This document shows positions 28,070-39,141 of a stretch of DNA of 64,000 nucleotides, in pieces. The DNA comes from Pseudomonadota bacterium (lineage in GTDB: Bacteria; Pseudomonadota; Gammaproteobacteria; Burkholderiales; Rhodocyclaceae), in the NCBI GenBank assembly GCA_026399515.1, contig JAPLQT010000115.1, positions 1-64,000 of the forward strand, given 5' to 3'. The notes below the pieces were generated by a model. That model was not told the DNA's origin. It saw only the letters and a list, made by a program, of their open reading frames with translations, and ran no database searches. Numbering within the stretch: position 1 is the stretch's first letter; every line of letters begins with the position of its first letter. Position numbers and translations under genes: made by a program.

Positions 28070-28714
28070 GTGGATTTTAGCCGGGATTTCATCGAGTTTG
28101 CGTGCGATCGCAAAGTGTTGCGCTTCGGCGAGTTCAAGACCAAGGCCGGGCGCCTGTCGCCCTACTTCTTCAATGCCGGACTGTTCAATGACGGCGACTC
28201 GCTGGCGCGTTTGTGCGGATTCTACGCACGCGCCATAATCGAAGCCGCGATCCCCTGCGACGTGCTCTTCGGCCCGGCCTACAAAGGCATTCCCTTGGTG
28301 GCCGGCACCGCCATGACACTGGCGCAACAGGGTCGCAACCTGCCCTACTGCTTCAACCGCAAGGAGGCCAAGGATCACGGCGAAGGCGGCATGCTGATCG
28401 GCGCTCCGCTGGCCGGCCGGGTGCTGATCATCGACGACGTCATTTCCGCCGGGACCTCGGTGGGCGAGTCGGTGAACATCATCAAGGCGGCCGGAGCCAC
28501 TCCCGCCGGTGTGGTGATTGCCATCGACCGCATGGAGCGCGGCACCGGCGAACGCTCTGCCGTCCAGGAAGTCGAAAGCAACTACGGCATCCCGGTGATC
28601 AGCGTCGCCAGCCTCGACGATCTGATCGGCTATATTCAAGGCAGTGCCGACCTGGTTCAACACCTAACGGCTGTCACCCAATATCGCGCCCAATATGGCG
28701 TCAAGGAAACCTGA
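28070..28714 (+). CDS. pyrE: PyrE, orotate phosphoribosyltransferase
   Basis: A 214-residue type I phosphoribosyltransferase making OMP from orotate and PRPP in pyrimidine synthesis. [31 protein letters not shown] and [12 protein letters not shown] are family blocks, and [13 protein letters not shown] is the PRPP loop. I prefer GTG 28070 ([10 protein letters not shown]), which aligns with E. coli PyrE; a TTG at 28049 would add seven residues. TAAAAT at 28037-28042 could serve as a -10. Confidence 0.94.
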   Translation: MDFSRDFIEFACDRKVLRFGEFKTKAGRLSPYFFNAGLFNDGDSLARLCGFYARAIIEAAIPCDVLFGPAYKGIPLVAGTAMTLAQQGRNLPYCFNRKEAKDHGEGGMLIGAPLAGRVLIIDDVISAGTSVGESVNIIKAAGATPAGVVIAIDRMERGTGERSAVQEVESNYGIPVISVASLDDLIGYIQGSADLVQHLTAVTQYRAQYGVKET

Positions 28715-28715
28715 T

Positions 28716-29348
28716 ATGGATCGTCACGTCCTTCTGTCCCTGCTCTTAATGACCACCCTCGTGCCATCGGCCCATGCCGCCAAGAGTTATTGCTGTAGCG
28801 ACGAACGCGGCCGCCAGGTTTGCGGCGACTCGCTGCCGCGCGAGTGCTTCGGCCGCGCCTACCGCGAAGTGAGCGAGCGCGGCACGACCCTGCGCCAGGT
28901 CGAGGCGCCATTGACCCCCGAGCAGCAAGCCCAGCGCGACGCAGAACTGGCCAGCAAGAAGAAGGAAGAGCGCGCCGCAATGGAGGAGAAGCGCAAGAAT
29001 CAGGCGTTGCTGAATACTTATTCGAGCGAGAAGGACGTCGACGTAGCGCGGGCGCGGGCGCTCACCGACGTTGAGAGTCGCGCCAAGGAAGTGCAAGCCA
29101 AATACACCGAAGCCGTGAAACGCAAACAGAAGCTGGACGGGGAACTCGAGTTCTACAAGAAGAAGCCCATGCCGCCGGAATTGACCGAACAGATCCGGGC
29201 CAGCGAGGCCGAAATCAAGGCTCAGCAGAATGCCATCGAGGCGAAAAGGCAGGAGACGGAACAGGTGCGCATCAGGTTCGACGATGAGAAGAAACGCTAC
29301 CTGGAACTCATACGCGGCGGGAAGAATGCTGCAAGCTCAGGCAAATAG
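28716..29348 (+). CDS. secreted coiled-coil protein of unknown function
   Basis: A 210-residue protein with a clear signal peptide (HVLLSLLLMTTLVPSAHA), then a short cysteine-containing segment (YCCSDERGRQVCGDSLPRE), and a long, highly charged helical region rich in Glu, Lys and Gln, likely coiled coil, to the end. The first part resembles the DUF4124-type motif of small periplasmic proteins. It follows pyrE by one base and is probably cotranscribed. I do not recognise its function. Confidence 0.75.
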   Translation: MDRHVLLSLLLMTTLVPSAHAAKSYCCSDERGRQVCGDSLPRECFGRAYREVSERGTTLRQVEAPLTPEQQAQRDAELASKKKEERAAMEEKRKNQALLNTYSSEKDVDVARARALTDVESRAKEVQAKYTEAVKRKQKLDGELEFYKKKPMPPELTEQIRASEAEIKAQQNAIEAKRQETEQVRIRFDDEKKRYLELIRGGKNAASSGK

Positions 29349-29452
29349 GCCGGGCACCCGACCCGCAATTTCAGGGGCTTGCCACGGCGAGCGAGTTGCT
29401 TTCTTGGCGCGACTGAAAGTACCCATTTTGCCTTGCGCCACGTTCTGGTCTT

Positions 29453-30334
29453 CTAAGTCTTGCGCCAATATACACAATGAGCATCAACAAGCTGCAGCTC
29501 GTCAGTAATGCCATGTTTGCTTCGAAAATCCTCGATGGCAAGTTTACAAGGTGGACATGAGCCGTAATCGTCTACGATGACAAATCCACCCTTAGCTACC
29601 TTCCCATAAAGAGGTATCAAAGCGTCCATGGTCGATTCATACAAGTCACCGTCGAGTCTAAGAACAGCTAATTGCTCAATCGGGGCGGAGTGCAGAGTAT
29701 CTTTGAACCAGCCCTTCAGGAACTTGACCTGGTCGTCAAGCAATCCGTAACGAACGAAAAGTTCCTTAACTTCATCAATTGAAACCGCGAGAACCGGTAG
29801 TACGTTTCGGCTTATGTCGAGGTCCGCGTCTTCCTTCAGAGTTGGGACAGGCACTCCTTCAAACGAGTCGGCAGCCCAGACAACCCGGTCGGTGACCCCG
29901 TATGCCATCAGAATGCCACGCATAAAGATGCAAGCTCCGCCCCGCCAGATCCCTGTTTCTATAAGATCGCCTTTGATACCGTCTCGAAGTGCAGTTTCTA
30001 TACAAAACTGTATGTTTTCCAGCCGCCTTTTTCCGATCATAGAGTGCGAGAGCTCAGTAAAGTTTCTCAACTCGATCGCAGGTCTGCTTGAACCATCCGG
30101 CGCGAAGTGTAGTAAGGCAACGCTCGCGCCAGTCAATTTCGTATCTTGCAAGGCTTTCAGAAGGTGATCTTCGACTTTCTTAATGTTGAAGAAATTCCAG
30201 TAGTTTAGCGGTAACCCATTAAGCATACAGCGAAAGCTATGTAATATCCGCGCCTCGTTTTCTATGTACAACTCATTGACCAAGGACTTCTTCAGAAGCT
30301 CAATGTATTGTCGGGGCAACGCTGTATTATTCAT
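29453..30334 (-). CDS. TylF/MycF-family O-methyltransferase
   Basis: A 293-residue SAM-dependent methyltransferase resembling macrocin O-methyltransferase TylF: GDLIETGIWRGGACIFMRG (SAM loop), WAADSFEGVP, LRLDGDLYESTMDAL and FVIVDDYGSCPPC (acidic metal ligands). Such enzymes methylate sugar hydroxyls of glycosides or surface glycans. It is visibly richer in A and T than all its neighbours and sits alone between a secreted protein gene and gatB, so recent transfer is likely. No sugar-synthesis genes accompany it. Confidence 0.85.
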   Translation of the reverse strand: MNNTALPRQYIELLKKSLVNELYIENEARILHSFRCMLNGLPLNYWNFFNIKKVEDHLLKALQDTKLTGASVALLHFAPDGSSRPAIELRNFTELSHSMIGKRRLENIQFCIETALRDGIKGDLIETGIWRGGACIFMRGILMAYGVTDRVVWAADSFEGVPVPTLKEDADLDISRNVLPVLAVSIDEVKELFVRYGLLDDQVKFLKGWFKDTLHSAPIEQLAVLRLDGDLYESTMDALIPLYGKVAKGGFVIVDDYGSCPPCKLAIEDFRSKHGITDELQLVDAHCVYWRKT

Positions 30335-30367
30335 GAACAGTTAACGTTGCCGTATTTGTATTGTTTC

Positions 30368-31825
30368 TTACTCGGCAAGTTTCTTGCGCAGCAGTTCATT
30401 CACCTGCTGCGGATTGGCCTTGCCTTTGGTGGCCTTCATCGCCTGGCCGACCAGGGCATTGAAAGCCTTTTCCTTGCCGGCGTGGAACTCCTCGACCGAT
30501 TTCGGATTGGCGGCGAGCACCTCGTCGATAAGCTTTTCGATCGCACCCGTGTCGGTGATCTGCCTCAGACCCTGAGCCTCGATGATGCTGTCGGCATCGT
30601 GGCCGGCCTTGTTCCACAGCGCATCGAAAACATCCTTCGCGATCTTGCCGGAGATAGTGTTGTCGGCGATGCGCGACACCATGCCGGCCAATTGTCGTGA
30701 CGACACAGGCGAGGCGGCGATGCCCAGGTCGGCTTCATTCAGTCGCGCCGCCAGTTCGCCCATCACCCAGTTGGCGCAAAGCTTGGCGCGCGACTTCCCT
30801 GCCGCGGCCACGCATTCCTCGAAGTAACTGGCCGTCTCGCGGCTGGCAGTCAGGGTGGTGGCATCGTAGGCGGACAGGCCGTAATCACGCTCGAAGCGCA
30901 CTTTCATTTCGCCCGGCAATTCGGGCATGCTGGCCTTGACTTGGTCTATCCACGCCGGCGAAATCTCCAGCGGCAGCAGGTCGGGGTCCGGGAAATAGCG
31001 ATAATCCTGCGCGTCTTCCTTGCTGCGCATGGCGCGCGTCGTACCGGTCGCTGGATCGAACAGCACGGTGGCCTGCTGGATCGCGCGACCGTCCTCGATT
31101 TCGTTGATCTGCCATTGCACCTCGTAGTCGATGGCCTGTTGCATGAAGCGGAAGGAATTCAGGTTCTTGATCTCGCGGCGGGTGCCGAGCGGCGCGCCGG
31201 GGCGCCGTACCGAGACGTTGGCGTCGCAGCGGAACGAGCCTTCCTGCATGTTGCCGTCGCAGATGCCGATCCATTGCACCAGGGCGTGAAGCGCCTTGGC
31301 ATAAGCGACCGCCTCGGCGGCGGAGCACATGTCGGGTTCGGTAACGATTTCCAGCAAGGGCGTGCCGGCGCGGTTCAGGTCGATGCCGGTCTTGCCGTGG
31401 AAATCCTCATGCAGCGACTTGCCGGCATCCTCTTCGAGATGCGCCCGCGTCAGATGCACGGTTTTTTCGTAGGCCAGCTCGCCGGGTTTTCCGGCAGCGA
31501 CCAGCAGCGTCAGCTCACCGCCCTTAACCACCGGAAGCTCGAACTGGCTGATCTGGTAGCCCTTGGGCAGGTCGGGGTAGAAGTAGTTCTTGCGGGCGAA
31601 GACCGAACGCGGCGCGATCGCGGCATTCACGGCCAGGCCGAACCTGATCGCGCAAGCCACCGCCGCCCGGTTCAAAACCGGCAACACGCCTGGTAGCGCC
31701 AGATCCACGGCGCAGGCCTGGGCGTTGGGGGCGGCGCCAAATGCTGTGGGAGCCCCGGAAAATATCTTCGACTGCGTTTGCAGTTGGGCGTGGGTTTCCA
31801 GGCCGATAACGATCTCCCACTGCAT
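30368..31825 (-). CDS. gatB: GatB, Asp/Glu-tRNA amidotransferase subunit B
   Basis: A 485-residue kinase/tRNA-binding subunit of GatCAB, which converts Glu-tRNA(Gln) or Asp-tRNA(Asn) to the amidated form. Family blocks: [50 protein letters not shown] and the C-terminal YqeY-like helical domain ending [11 protein letters not shown]. The ATG at 31825 shares its A with the gatA stop (ATGA). Complete and in frame. Confidence 0.96.
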   Translation of the reverse strand: MQWEIVIGLETHAQLQTQSKIFSGAPTAFGAAPNAQACAVDLALPGVLPVLNRAAVACAIRFGLAVNAAIAPRSVFARKNYFYPDLPKGYQISQFELPVVKGGELTLLVAAGKPGELAYEKTVHLTRAHLEEDAGKSLHEDFHGKTGIDLNRAGTPLLEIVTEPDMCSAAEAVAYAKALHALVQWIGICDGNMQEGSFRCDANVSVRRPGAPLGTRREIKNLNSFRFMQQAIDYEVQWQINEIEDGRAIQQATVLFDPATGTTRAMRSKEDAQDYRYFPDPDLLPLEISPAWIDQVKASMPELPGEMKVRFERDYGLSAYDATTLTASRETASYFEECVAAAGKSRAKLCANWVMGELAARLNEADLGIAASPVSSRQLAGMVSRIADNTISGKIAKDVFDALWNKAGHDADSIIEAQGLRQITDTGAIEKLIDEVLAANPKSVEEFHAGKEKAFNALVGQAMKATKGKANPQQVNELLRKKLAE

Positions 31826-33230
31826 CACAGTCCCTCCGGCATGCGCAAGTGCCAGTCGGTGGCTTGCTGGTAGCGGTGCGCGAGCTTGAGCATGCGCGCC
31901 TCGTCGAAATAGTTGCCGATCAGTTGCAGGCCGACCGGCATGTTGCCGGCGCCGAAGCCGCAGGGAACGGACATGCACGGCAAGCCTGCGAGGCTGGCGG
32001 GAATGGTGTAGATGTCGGACAGATACATCTGCTGACGTCGCAATGCTGGAACGCCTCGCGGAAGTCGTCGGCAATCAGGCGGCGGATCTTCTGCGCCTGT
32101 AGGTAGTAGGCGTCGTAATAGCCGTGCGACAGCACATAGGTGCCGATCAGGATGCGCCGTTTGACTTCGGCGCCAAAACCCTGGGCGCGTGTCTTGCAAT
32201 ACATGTCGGCGAGGTCGTTGTAATCCGGGGCACGGTAGCCGTAGCGGACGCCGTCGAAGCGGGACAGGTTGGAGCTGGCTTCCGCCGGGGCGATCACGTA
32301 GTAGGCCGGCACCGACAGCCCTGAATTCGGCAGGCTGATGTCGACGACTTTGGCCCCGAGTTTGCGATATTCGGCCAGGGCGGCATCGATTGCGGCGCGC
32401 ACGTCGTCGGACATGCCGGCAGCGAAGAACTCCTTCGGCAGGCCGATGCGCAGCCCGGCTAGCGGCTGGGCCAGGTCGCGGGTATAGTCCTCGGCCGGGC
32501 GGTCCAGCGAGGTCGAATCGCGGCTATCGAAACCGGCCATGGCGTTCAGCAACAGCGCACAGTCTTGCGCCGACTTGGCCATCGGCCCGCCCTGGTCGAG
32601 GGATGAGGCGAAGGCGATCATGCCGCAGCGCGACACGATCCCGTAGGTCGGCTTGATGCCGGTCAGGCCGCACATGGCGGCCGGCTGGCGGATCGAGCCC
32701 CCCGTGTCGGTGCCGGTGGCGACCGGCGCCAGGCGCGCGGCAACGGCGGCGGCCGAACCGCCGGAGGAACCGCCGGGTATCCGGCGGATATCCCAGGGGT
32801 TTTTCACCGGACCGTAGTACGAGCTTTCGTTCGACGAACCCATGGCGAATTCGTCCATATTGCACTTGCCCAGCGTCACCATTCCCGCACGCTTCAATTG
32901 CTCAACCACGTGGGCGTCGTAGGGGCTGACAAAATTCGACAACATCTTCGAACCGCAGGTGGTCAGCCATCCCAGGGTGCAATAGATGTCCTTGTGGGCC
33001 AGCGGGATGCCCAGCAGCGGCGCAGTTTCTCCGGCGGCCCGGCGCGCATCCGCGGCGCGCGCCATGGCCAGGGTCTGTTCGCGGTCGAGGGTGATGAAGG
33101 CGTTGAGCACCGGGTTGAGGCGCTCGATGCGGTCGAGGAACAGGGTGGTCAGCTCGACGCTGGAAATGGTTTTTGTTGCCAGCGCAGCCGCAAGATCCTT
33201 GAGACTGGACTCGATATAAGCCCTGGTCAT
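31825..33230 (-). pseudogene. gatA: GatA, glutaminyl-tRNA amidotransferase subunit A, frameshifted near the C-terminus
   Basis: The amidase catalytic set is intact: Lys80 (PLAHKDIY), cis-Ser155 (PGGSSGGSA) and Ser179 (TDTGGSIRQ). The frame holds to AFQHCDV (about 32038). There about 61 nt appear lost compared with family proteins (the segment IAGPVAPT to DDPVQ), and the frame shifts; as written it stops at 31920. The correct tail, [20 protein letters not shown] and onward, continues in another frame to the stop that overlaps the gatB ATG. The gene is essential where GlnRS or AsnRS is lacking, so an assembly fault is suspected. Confidence 0.9.
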
Positions 33231-33514
33231 TCAATCACCCGGGGTACTAAGTAGAGGCCGTCTTCGGTTTCCGGCGCAATGGCCTGGAAGGCCGACCGCC
33301 GGTCGGTTTCGGTGGGCCTATCCTCGCGCAGGCGTTGCGAGGCATCCACCGCATGGGCCATCGGCTCGATTCCGGTGGTATCGACGGCCTGTAGCTGTTC
33401 GATCAGGCCAAGGATGTCATTCAGCCGGTCGCGGGTCAGCGCCGCTTCCGCCGGGGAGATTTCAATATGCGCGAGACGCGCGATGCGCCCCACTTGCTCA
33501 AGGTTTAAGGACAT
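33227..33514 (-). CDS. gatC: GatC, amidotransferase subunit C
   Basis: A 95-residue subunit that stabilises the GatA-GatB complex. Typical features: [20 protein letters not shown] at the N-terminus, [19 protein letters not shown] in the middle and a C-terminal proline/glutamate-rich part ending YLVPRVIE. Its stop overlaps the gatA start. It opens the gatCAB operon, divergent from mreB; 120 nt separate the two start codons. Confidence 0.95.
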   Translation of the reverse strand: MSLNLEQVGRIARLAHIEISPAEAALTRDRLNDILGLIEQLQAVDTTGIEPMAHAVDASQRLREDRPTETDRRSAFQAIAPETEDGLYLVPRVIE

Positions 33515-33622
33515 TCCGGCACTCGGGAGGCTTAAATAACAAAGCCTGATAGGGTATCATAAGGCGCTTAATCCTTCGCACCCCTTCTTTACGCAGTCCG
33601 GTCGACTGCTTGACATTACTGA

Positions 33623-34627
<1,005 letters not shown>

Positions 34628-34723
34628 ACGTCGCCCCGTGTAGGGTAGCAATCGGCGCAGTTCATGTGCGCGAATTGCATTTACCGACAACCCTAACCCA
34701 ACGGAGCAGCCCGTACTCTCTTG

Positions 34724-35644
34724 ATGTCCGTCGTCGGCCAACAGCCGCCCCCGTTTTTCAATCGCGGCCCGGCGCCCCTTGCGCGCCTGGCGTTTTTCAT
34801 CGCCGTATCGTTGCTGATGCTGGTGCTCGACCTGCGCTTCCATACCCTGGAATGGGCACGTCAAGGCGTGGCGCTGGTGGTTTATCCCTTGCAGCGTATC
34901 GCCTACGCACCAGTCGAAGCGATTCAACACGGCAGCGGCTACTTCACCACCTTGATCACCCTGAAGAATGAAAATGAGCTGTTGCGGCAGCGCCAGCTCG
35001 GGACCGCCAACCAACTGCTGCGTCAGGAACACCTCGAACTGGAGAATCAACGCTTGCGCGCGCTGCTCGACATGAAGCTGCGCCAACCGGCCACCGGCCA
35101 AATGGCGGAAATCCTTTATGCCGCCCGTGATCGCTTCGCCCGCCGGGTGATCATCGACAAAGGCAACCAACAAGCCATCTCCCCGGGCCAGGTGGTCGTC
35201 GATGAGCAAGGAGTGATCGGTCAGGTAACGCGCACGTTCCCGTTGCTTTCCGAGGTGACCCTGATTACCGACAAGGATCAGGCCGTGCCTGTGCAGATCG
35301 TCAGGAATGGCTTGCGCTCGGTGCTGTTCGGCGCCGGGGCCGGAAACCTCGAATTGCGTTTTCTCGCCGCCAACGCCGATGTGCAGGCCGGCGATACTCT
35401 GGTAACGTCGGGTCTCGACGGCGTCTATCTGCCGGGTCTGCCGGTGGCCAAGGTGACGCGCGTGGACCGCGATACGGCCTATGCCTTCGCCCGCATCCTG
35501 TGTGAACCGATAGCCGGAGTCGAGCGCTACGGACAGGTACTGGTATTGGGCCGCCACGAAGTCTTGCCGCCCGCGCCACCCGACCCGGAAACCAACGACC
35601 GGCCGGATAAGGGGCGAAAAGGCAAGAGAAGAGACCCCCTATGA
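34724..35644 (+). CDS. mreC: MreC, rod-shape scaffold protein
   Basis: A 306-residue protein with an N-terminal membrane helix (about residues 18-38), a coiled coil (NENELLRQRQ to LENQRLRALLDMK) and a beta-rich periplasmic domain including DEQGVIGQVTRTFPLLSEVTLITD-like strands. It activates PBP2-RodA. A TTG one codon upstream is an alternative start. The C-terminal tail is proline- and lysine-rich. It overlaps mreD by four bases. Confidence 0.94.
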   Translation: MSVVGQQPPPFFNRGPAPLARLAFFIAVSLLMLVLDLRFHTLEWARQGVALVVYPLQRIAYAPVEAIQHGSGYFTTLITLKNENELLRQRQLGTANQLLRQEHLELENQRLRALLDMKLRQPATGQMAEILYAARDRFARRVIIDKGNQQAISPGQVVVDEQGVIGQVTRTFPLLSEVTLITDKDQAVPVQIVRNGLRSVLFGAGAGNLELRFLAANADVQAGDTLVTSGLDGVYLPGLPVAKVTRVDRDTAYAFARILCEPIAGVERYGQVLVLGRHEVLPPAPPDPETNDRPDKGRKGKRRDPL

Positions 35645-36165
35645 TACAGCCGACTCATTACTCGAATCGCATCCTCCGACCGGTGCGGGACTGGTTCGTT
35701 TGGCTCACGCTGCTGCTGGCGATATTTCTCAGCATGATCCCGGTCGGGCATCTGCCGGGTTACCCGGAATGGGTCGCGCTGACGCTGACCTTCTGGTGCA
35801 TCCGCGAACCGTTCAAGGTCGGCATGGGCGCGGCCTTGCTGATAGGCATCGTGATGGATGTGAGTTCCGCCAGCGTGATGGGCCAGCATTCGCTGGCTTA
35901 TGTCTTGCTCGCGTTCACCGCCAACGGGTTGTCGCGGCGCATACTCCAGTTCCCCCTGCCGCAACAGGCGCTGCAAATCCTGCCGTTGTTGCTGAGCACG
36001 CAGTTGATCATGCTGGCGACCCGCATGAGCGTCGGCTCGGAGTTTCCGGGACTGACCTATTTTCTCGAAAGCTTCACATCCGCCCTGCTCTGGTACCCGC
36101 TCACCTATCTGCTGCTGTTGCCCCAATATCAGCCGCATGAAAAGGACGAGAACCGTCCGATCTGA
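35641..36165 (+). CDS. mreD: MreD, rod-shape membrane protein
   Basis: A 174-residue integral membrane protein with about five helices, starting after a short basic tail (FVWLTLLLAIFLSMIPVGHLPG). The segment FKVGMGAALLIGIVMDVSSAS with a conserved Asp matches the MreD family. It works with MreC in the elongasome. The ATG overlaps the mreC stop, and the TGA overlaps the PBP2 start. Confidence 0.93.
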   Translation: MIQPTHYSNRILRPVRDWFVWLTLLLAIFLSMIPVGHLPGYPEWVALTLTFWCIREPFKVGMGAALLIGIVMDVSSASVMGQHSLAYVLLAFTANGLSRRILQFPLPQQALQILPLLLSTQLIMLATRMSVGSEFPGLTYFLESFTSALLWYPLTYLLLLPQYQPHEKDENRPI

Positions 36166-38051
36166 TGGATTTCAAGAATCCCGAGCAGGAAATCGAGCGC
36201 TTTCAATGGCGCCTGACCGTAGCCGGCGGTGCCGTGCTATGCGCATTCTTCATACTATTTGCACGTTTCTTCTGGCTGCAAGTCATCCAGCACGATTACT
36301 ACCGAACCCGCGCCGAAGACAACCGCATTTCGCTGGTACCGATCCTTCCCAATCGCGGCTTGATTCTCGACCGCAACGGCGTCGTCATGGCGCGCAACTA
36401 TTCGGCCTATACCCTGGAAATCACTCCCTCGCGGGCCGGCGACCTAGAGAAGGCCATCGACGGATTGGCACAGGTCATCGACATTCAGCCGAAAGACCGC
36501 AAGCGCTTCAAGAAAATGCTGGAAGAAAGCAAGAACTTCGAATCACTGCCCATCCGCACGCGGCTAACGGACGAGGAGGTAGCCAAATTCATCGCGCATC
36601 GTTATCGCTTTCCCGGCGTCGACATCAAGGCGCGCCTGTTTCGCCAATATCCCTATATCGAATCAGGTTCGCATCTGCTCGGCTATATCGGACGCATCAA
36701 CGACCGTGACCTCGAACGTATCGAGGAAAAGGATGCCGAAACCAACTATCGCGGTACCGAGCATTTCGGCAAGACGGGATTGGAGCTGAAATACGAATTC
36801 GATCTGCATGGACAAACTGGTTTCGAGAAAGTCGAAATCGATGCCGGTGGTCGTGCCGTGCGGGTACTCTCGAGTATCCCTCCGGTGAGCGGCAACAATC
36901 TGACGCTTACGGTAGATGCCAAGCTGCAAGCCGTCGCCGAACAGGCTTTCGGCGAACGGCGCGGCGCGCTGGTGGCCATCGAGCCGGCGACGGGCGGGAT
37001 TCTCGCGCTCGTGTCCATGCCCGGTTACGATCCCAACATGTTTGTCGACGGCATCGATCCGCAAAATTGGGACGCACTGAATACTTCACTGGACAAGCCG
37101 ATGGTCAACCGCGCGTTGAACGGCACCTATCCGCCCGGCTCCACATTCAAGCCTTACATGGCGCTTGGTGCCCTCGAAATCGGCAAGCGAACGCCTCAAC
37201 AAACCATTTTCGATCCCGGATCCTACAGTTTCGGCGGCCACGTTTTCCGCGATGACAAGAAAGGCGGCCACGGCACCGTGGACATGTACAAGTCGATCGT
37301 TCAGTCGTGTGACACCTACTACTATATGCTTTCCAATGACATGGGCATCGACAACATCGCCAACTTCATGCGTCAGTTCGGCTTCGGCCAAAAAACCGGG
37401 GTAGACCTCGAAGACGAATCGGTGGGCGTGTTGCCATCGCAGGAATGGAAGCGCAAACACTTCAAGAAAGCCGAGCAGCAACGCTGGTTTGCCGGCGAAA
37501 CCATCAGCATCGGCATCGGCCAAGGCTACAACTCCTACACGCCGATCCAACTTGCTCAGGCAATCGCGACGCTCGCCAACGATGGCGTGATGTTCCGGCC
37601 CCACATCGTCAAATTCATCACCGACACCCGCACCGGCACCGTCATTCCGATCGAAACCGTCCCCATCAAGACCATCCCGCTGAAACCTCAAAACATCCAG
37701 ACCATCAAGCAGGCGATGATCGGGGTCAACCAGGAGGGCACCGGGGCCCGTGCCTTCGCCGGCGCCGAATATATCTCCGCCGGCAAGACCGGCACCGCTC
37801 AGGTGTATAGCCTGAAAGGTGAAAAGTATACCGAAGGCCATGTCAATGAACGCATGCGCGACCATGCCTTGTTCATCGCTTTCGCGCCTGCGGAACAACC
37901 GAAAATTGCCCTGGCGATATTGGTCGAGAACGGCGGGTTCGGTGCCGCAGCAGCTGCACCGATCGCCCGCCAGGTACTCGACTATTACCTGCTCGGCAAA
38001 CAACCCAAAGCACCGGCGCCGGCTGCGGCGGACGAAGGCGAGGAGGATTGA
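36165..38051 (+). CDS. mrdA: PBP2 (MrdA), elongation-specific transpeptidase
   Basis: A 628-residue class B penicillin-binding protein with a membrane anchor at about residues 22-45, then a dimerisation domain with NRGLILDRNG. The transpeptidase motifs are STFK (Ser326), SCD in QSCDTYYYML and KTGT (Lys541). It cross-links lateral-wall peptidoglycan with RodA. The ATG overlaps the mreD stop; rodA starts two bases after it. A basic, alanine-rich tail ends the protein. Confidence 0.96.
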   Translation: MDFKNPEQEIERFQWRLTVAGGAVLCAFFILFARFFWLQVIQHDYYRTRAEDNRISLVPILPNRGLILDRNGVVMARNYSAYTLEITPSRAGDLEKAIDGLAQVIDIQPKDRKRFKKMLEESKNFESLPIRTRLTDEEVAKFIAHRYRFPGVDIKARLFRQYPYIESGSHLLGYIGRINDRDLERIEEKDAETNYRGTEHFGKTGLELKYEFDLHGQTGFEKVEIDAGGRAVRVLSSIPPVSGNNLTLTVDAKLQAVAEQAFGERRGALVAIEPATGGILALVSMPGYDPNMFVDGIDPQNWDALNTSLDKPMVNRALNGTYPPGSTFKPYMALGALEIGKRTPQQTIFDPGSYSFGGHVFRDDKKGGHGTVDMYKSIVQSCDTYYYMLSNDMGIDNIANFMRQFGFGQKTGVDLEDESVGVLPSQEWKRKHFKKAEQQRWFAGETISIGIGQGYNSYTPIQLAQAIATLANDGVMFRPHIVKFITDTRTGTVIPIETVPIKTIPLKPQNIQTIKQAMIGVNQEGTGARAFAGAEYISAGKTGTAQVYSLKGEKYTEGHVNERMRDHALFIAFAPAEQPKIALAILVENGGFGAAAAAPIARQVLDYYLLGKQPKAPAPAAADEGEED

Positions 38052-38052
38052 A

Positions 38053-39141
38053 ATGACCGTACGCGACCTTTGGCAGCGGCTGATTGCCCCGATCGATCCT
38101 CCCCTGATGACCATGGCGGCCTTGCTATTGGGTTATGCCCTACTGGTCGTGAGCAGCGCCTCCTTTGAACGCGTCGGCGCACAGATCATCAACATGCTTG
38201 TGGCATTGGTGGTAATGCGGCTTGCCGCCCAGGTTCCTCCCCAGCGCCTGATGTACTTCGCCTTGCCGATCTTCGTCGGAGGCCTGCTGCTGCTGGTCGC
38301 GGTTGCGCTGTTCGGCGACGTTTCCAAAGGGGCGCGGCGCTGGCTCAATCTCGGATTCATGCGCATCCAGCCCTCGGAGATCATGAAGATCGCCATGCCC
38401 TTGATGCTGGCCTGGTATTTCCAGCGCCACGAAACCTTCCTGCGCCTGCGCGAGTATGTCGTGGCGGCCATCCTGCTGCTCGCGCCGGTGGCGCTGATCG
38501 CCAGGCAACCTGATCTCGGTACGGCGATCCTGGTGCTGGCCGCCGGCTTCTGGGTGATTTTCCTCGCCGGCCTGCCGTGGAAGGTCCTCGCCGGTCTTGC
38601 CCTGGGCGCCGTCGCGGCCGCGCCCCTGGCGTGGTCGATGATGCGCGACTACCAGAGGAATCGCATCCTGACCCTGTTGGATCCCGAGGCGGATCCTCTC
38701 GGCAAGGGTTTCCATATCATCCAATCGACCATCGCCATCGGATCCGGCGGCATACTCGGCAAGGGCTGGGGGCAAGGGACACAGGCGCAGCTCGAGTTCA
38801 TACCCGAGCGTCATACCGATTTCATCTTTGCCGTCCTCTCCGAGGAATTCGGACTCATCGGCAACACGCTGTTGCTGATCCTTTACGCGATGCTGATCGG
38901 GCGCGGCATGATGATCGCCGCCAATGCCCCGACCCTATTCACGCGACTCCTGGCTGGCAGCATCACCCTGATCTTCTTCACTTACGCCTTCGTCAACATG
39001 GGCATGGTCAGCGGCCTCCTGCCCGTCGTCGGCGTGCCGCTACCGTTCGTCAGCTATGGCGGGACATCGCTGACGACGCTGTTCGTCGGCATCGGAATTC
39101 TGATGAGCATCCACAAGCACAGGATGCTGGTACAAAAGTGA
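38053..39141 (+). CDS. rodA: RodA, elongation peptidoglycan glycosyltransferase (SEDS)
   Basis: A 362-residue polytopic SEDS protein, partner of PBP2. Family blocks include GARRWLNLGFMRIQPSE, ARQPDLGTAILV, RNRILTLLDPEADPLGKG, QLEFIPERHTDFIFAVL and LPFVSYGGTSL. It polymerises lipid II during elongation. The ATG is preceded by AGGAGGATTGAA, a strong ribosome-binding site within the end of mrdA. Confidence 0.96.
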   Translation: MTVRDLWQRLIAPIDPPLMTMAALLLGYALLVVSSASFERVGAQIINMLVALVVMRLAAQVPPQRLMYFALPIFVGGLLLLVAVALFGDVSKGARRWLNLGFMRIQPSEIMKIAMPLMLAWYFQRHETFLRLREYVVAAILLLAPVALIARQPDLGTAILVLAAGFWVIFLAGLPWKVLAGLALGAVAAAPLAWSMMRDYQRNRILTLLDPEADPLGKGFHIIQSTIAIGSGGILGKGWGQGTQAQLEFIPERHTDFIFAVLSEEFGLIGNTLLLILYAMLIGRGMMIAANAPTLFTRLLAGSITLIFFTYAFVNMGMVSGLLPVVGVPLPFVSYGGTSLTTLFVGIGILMSIHKHRMLVQK

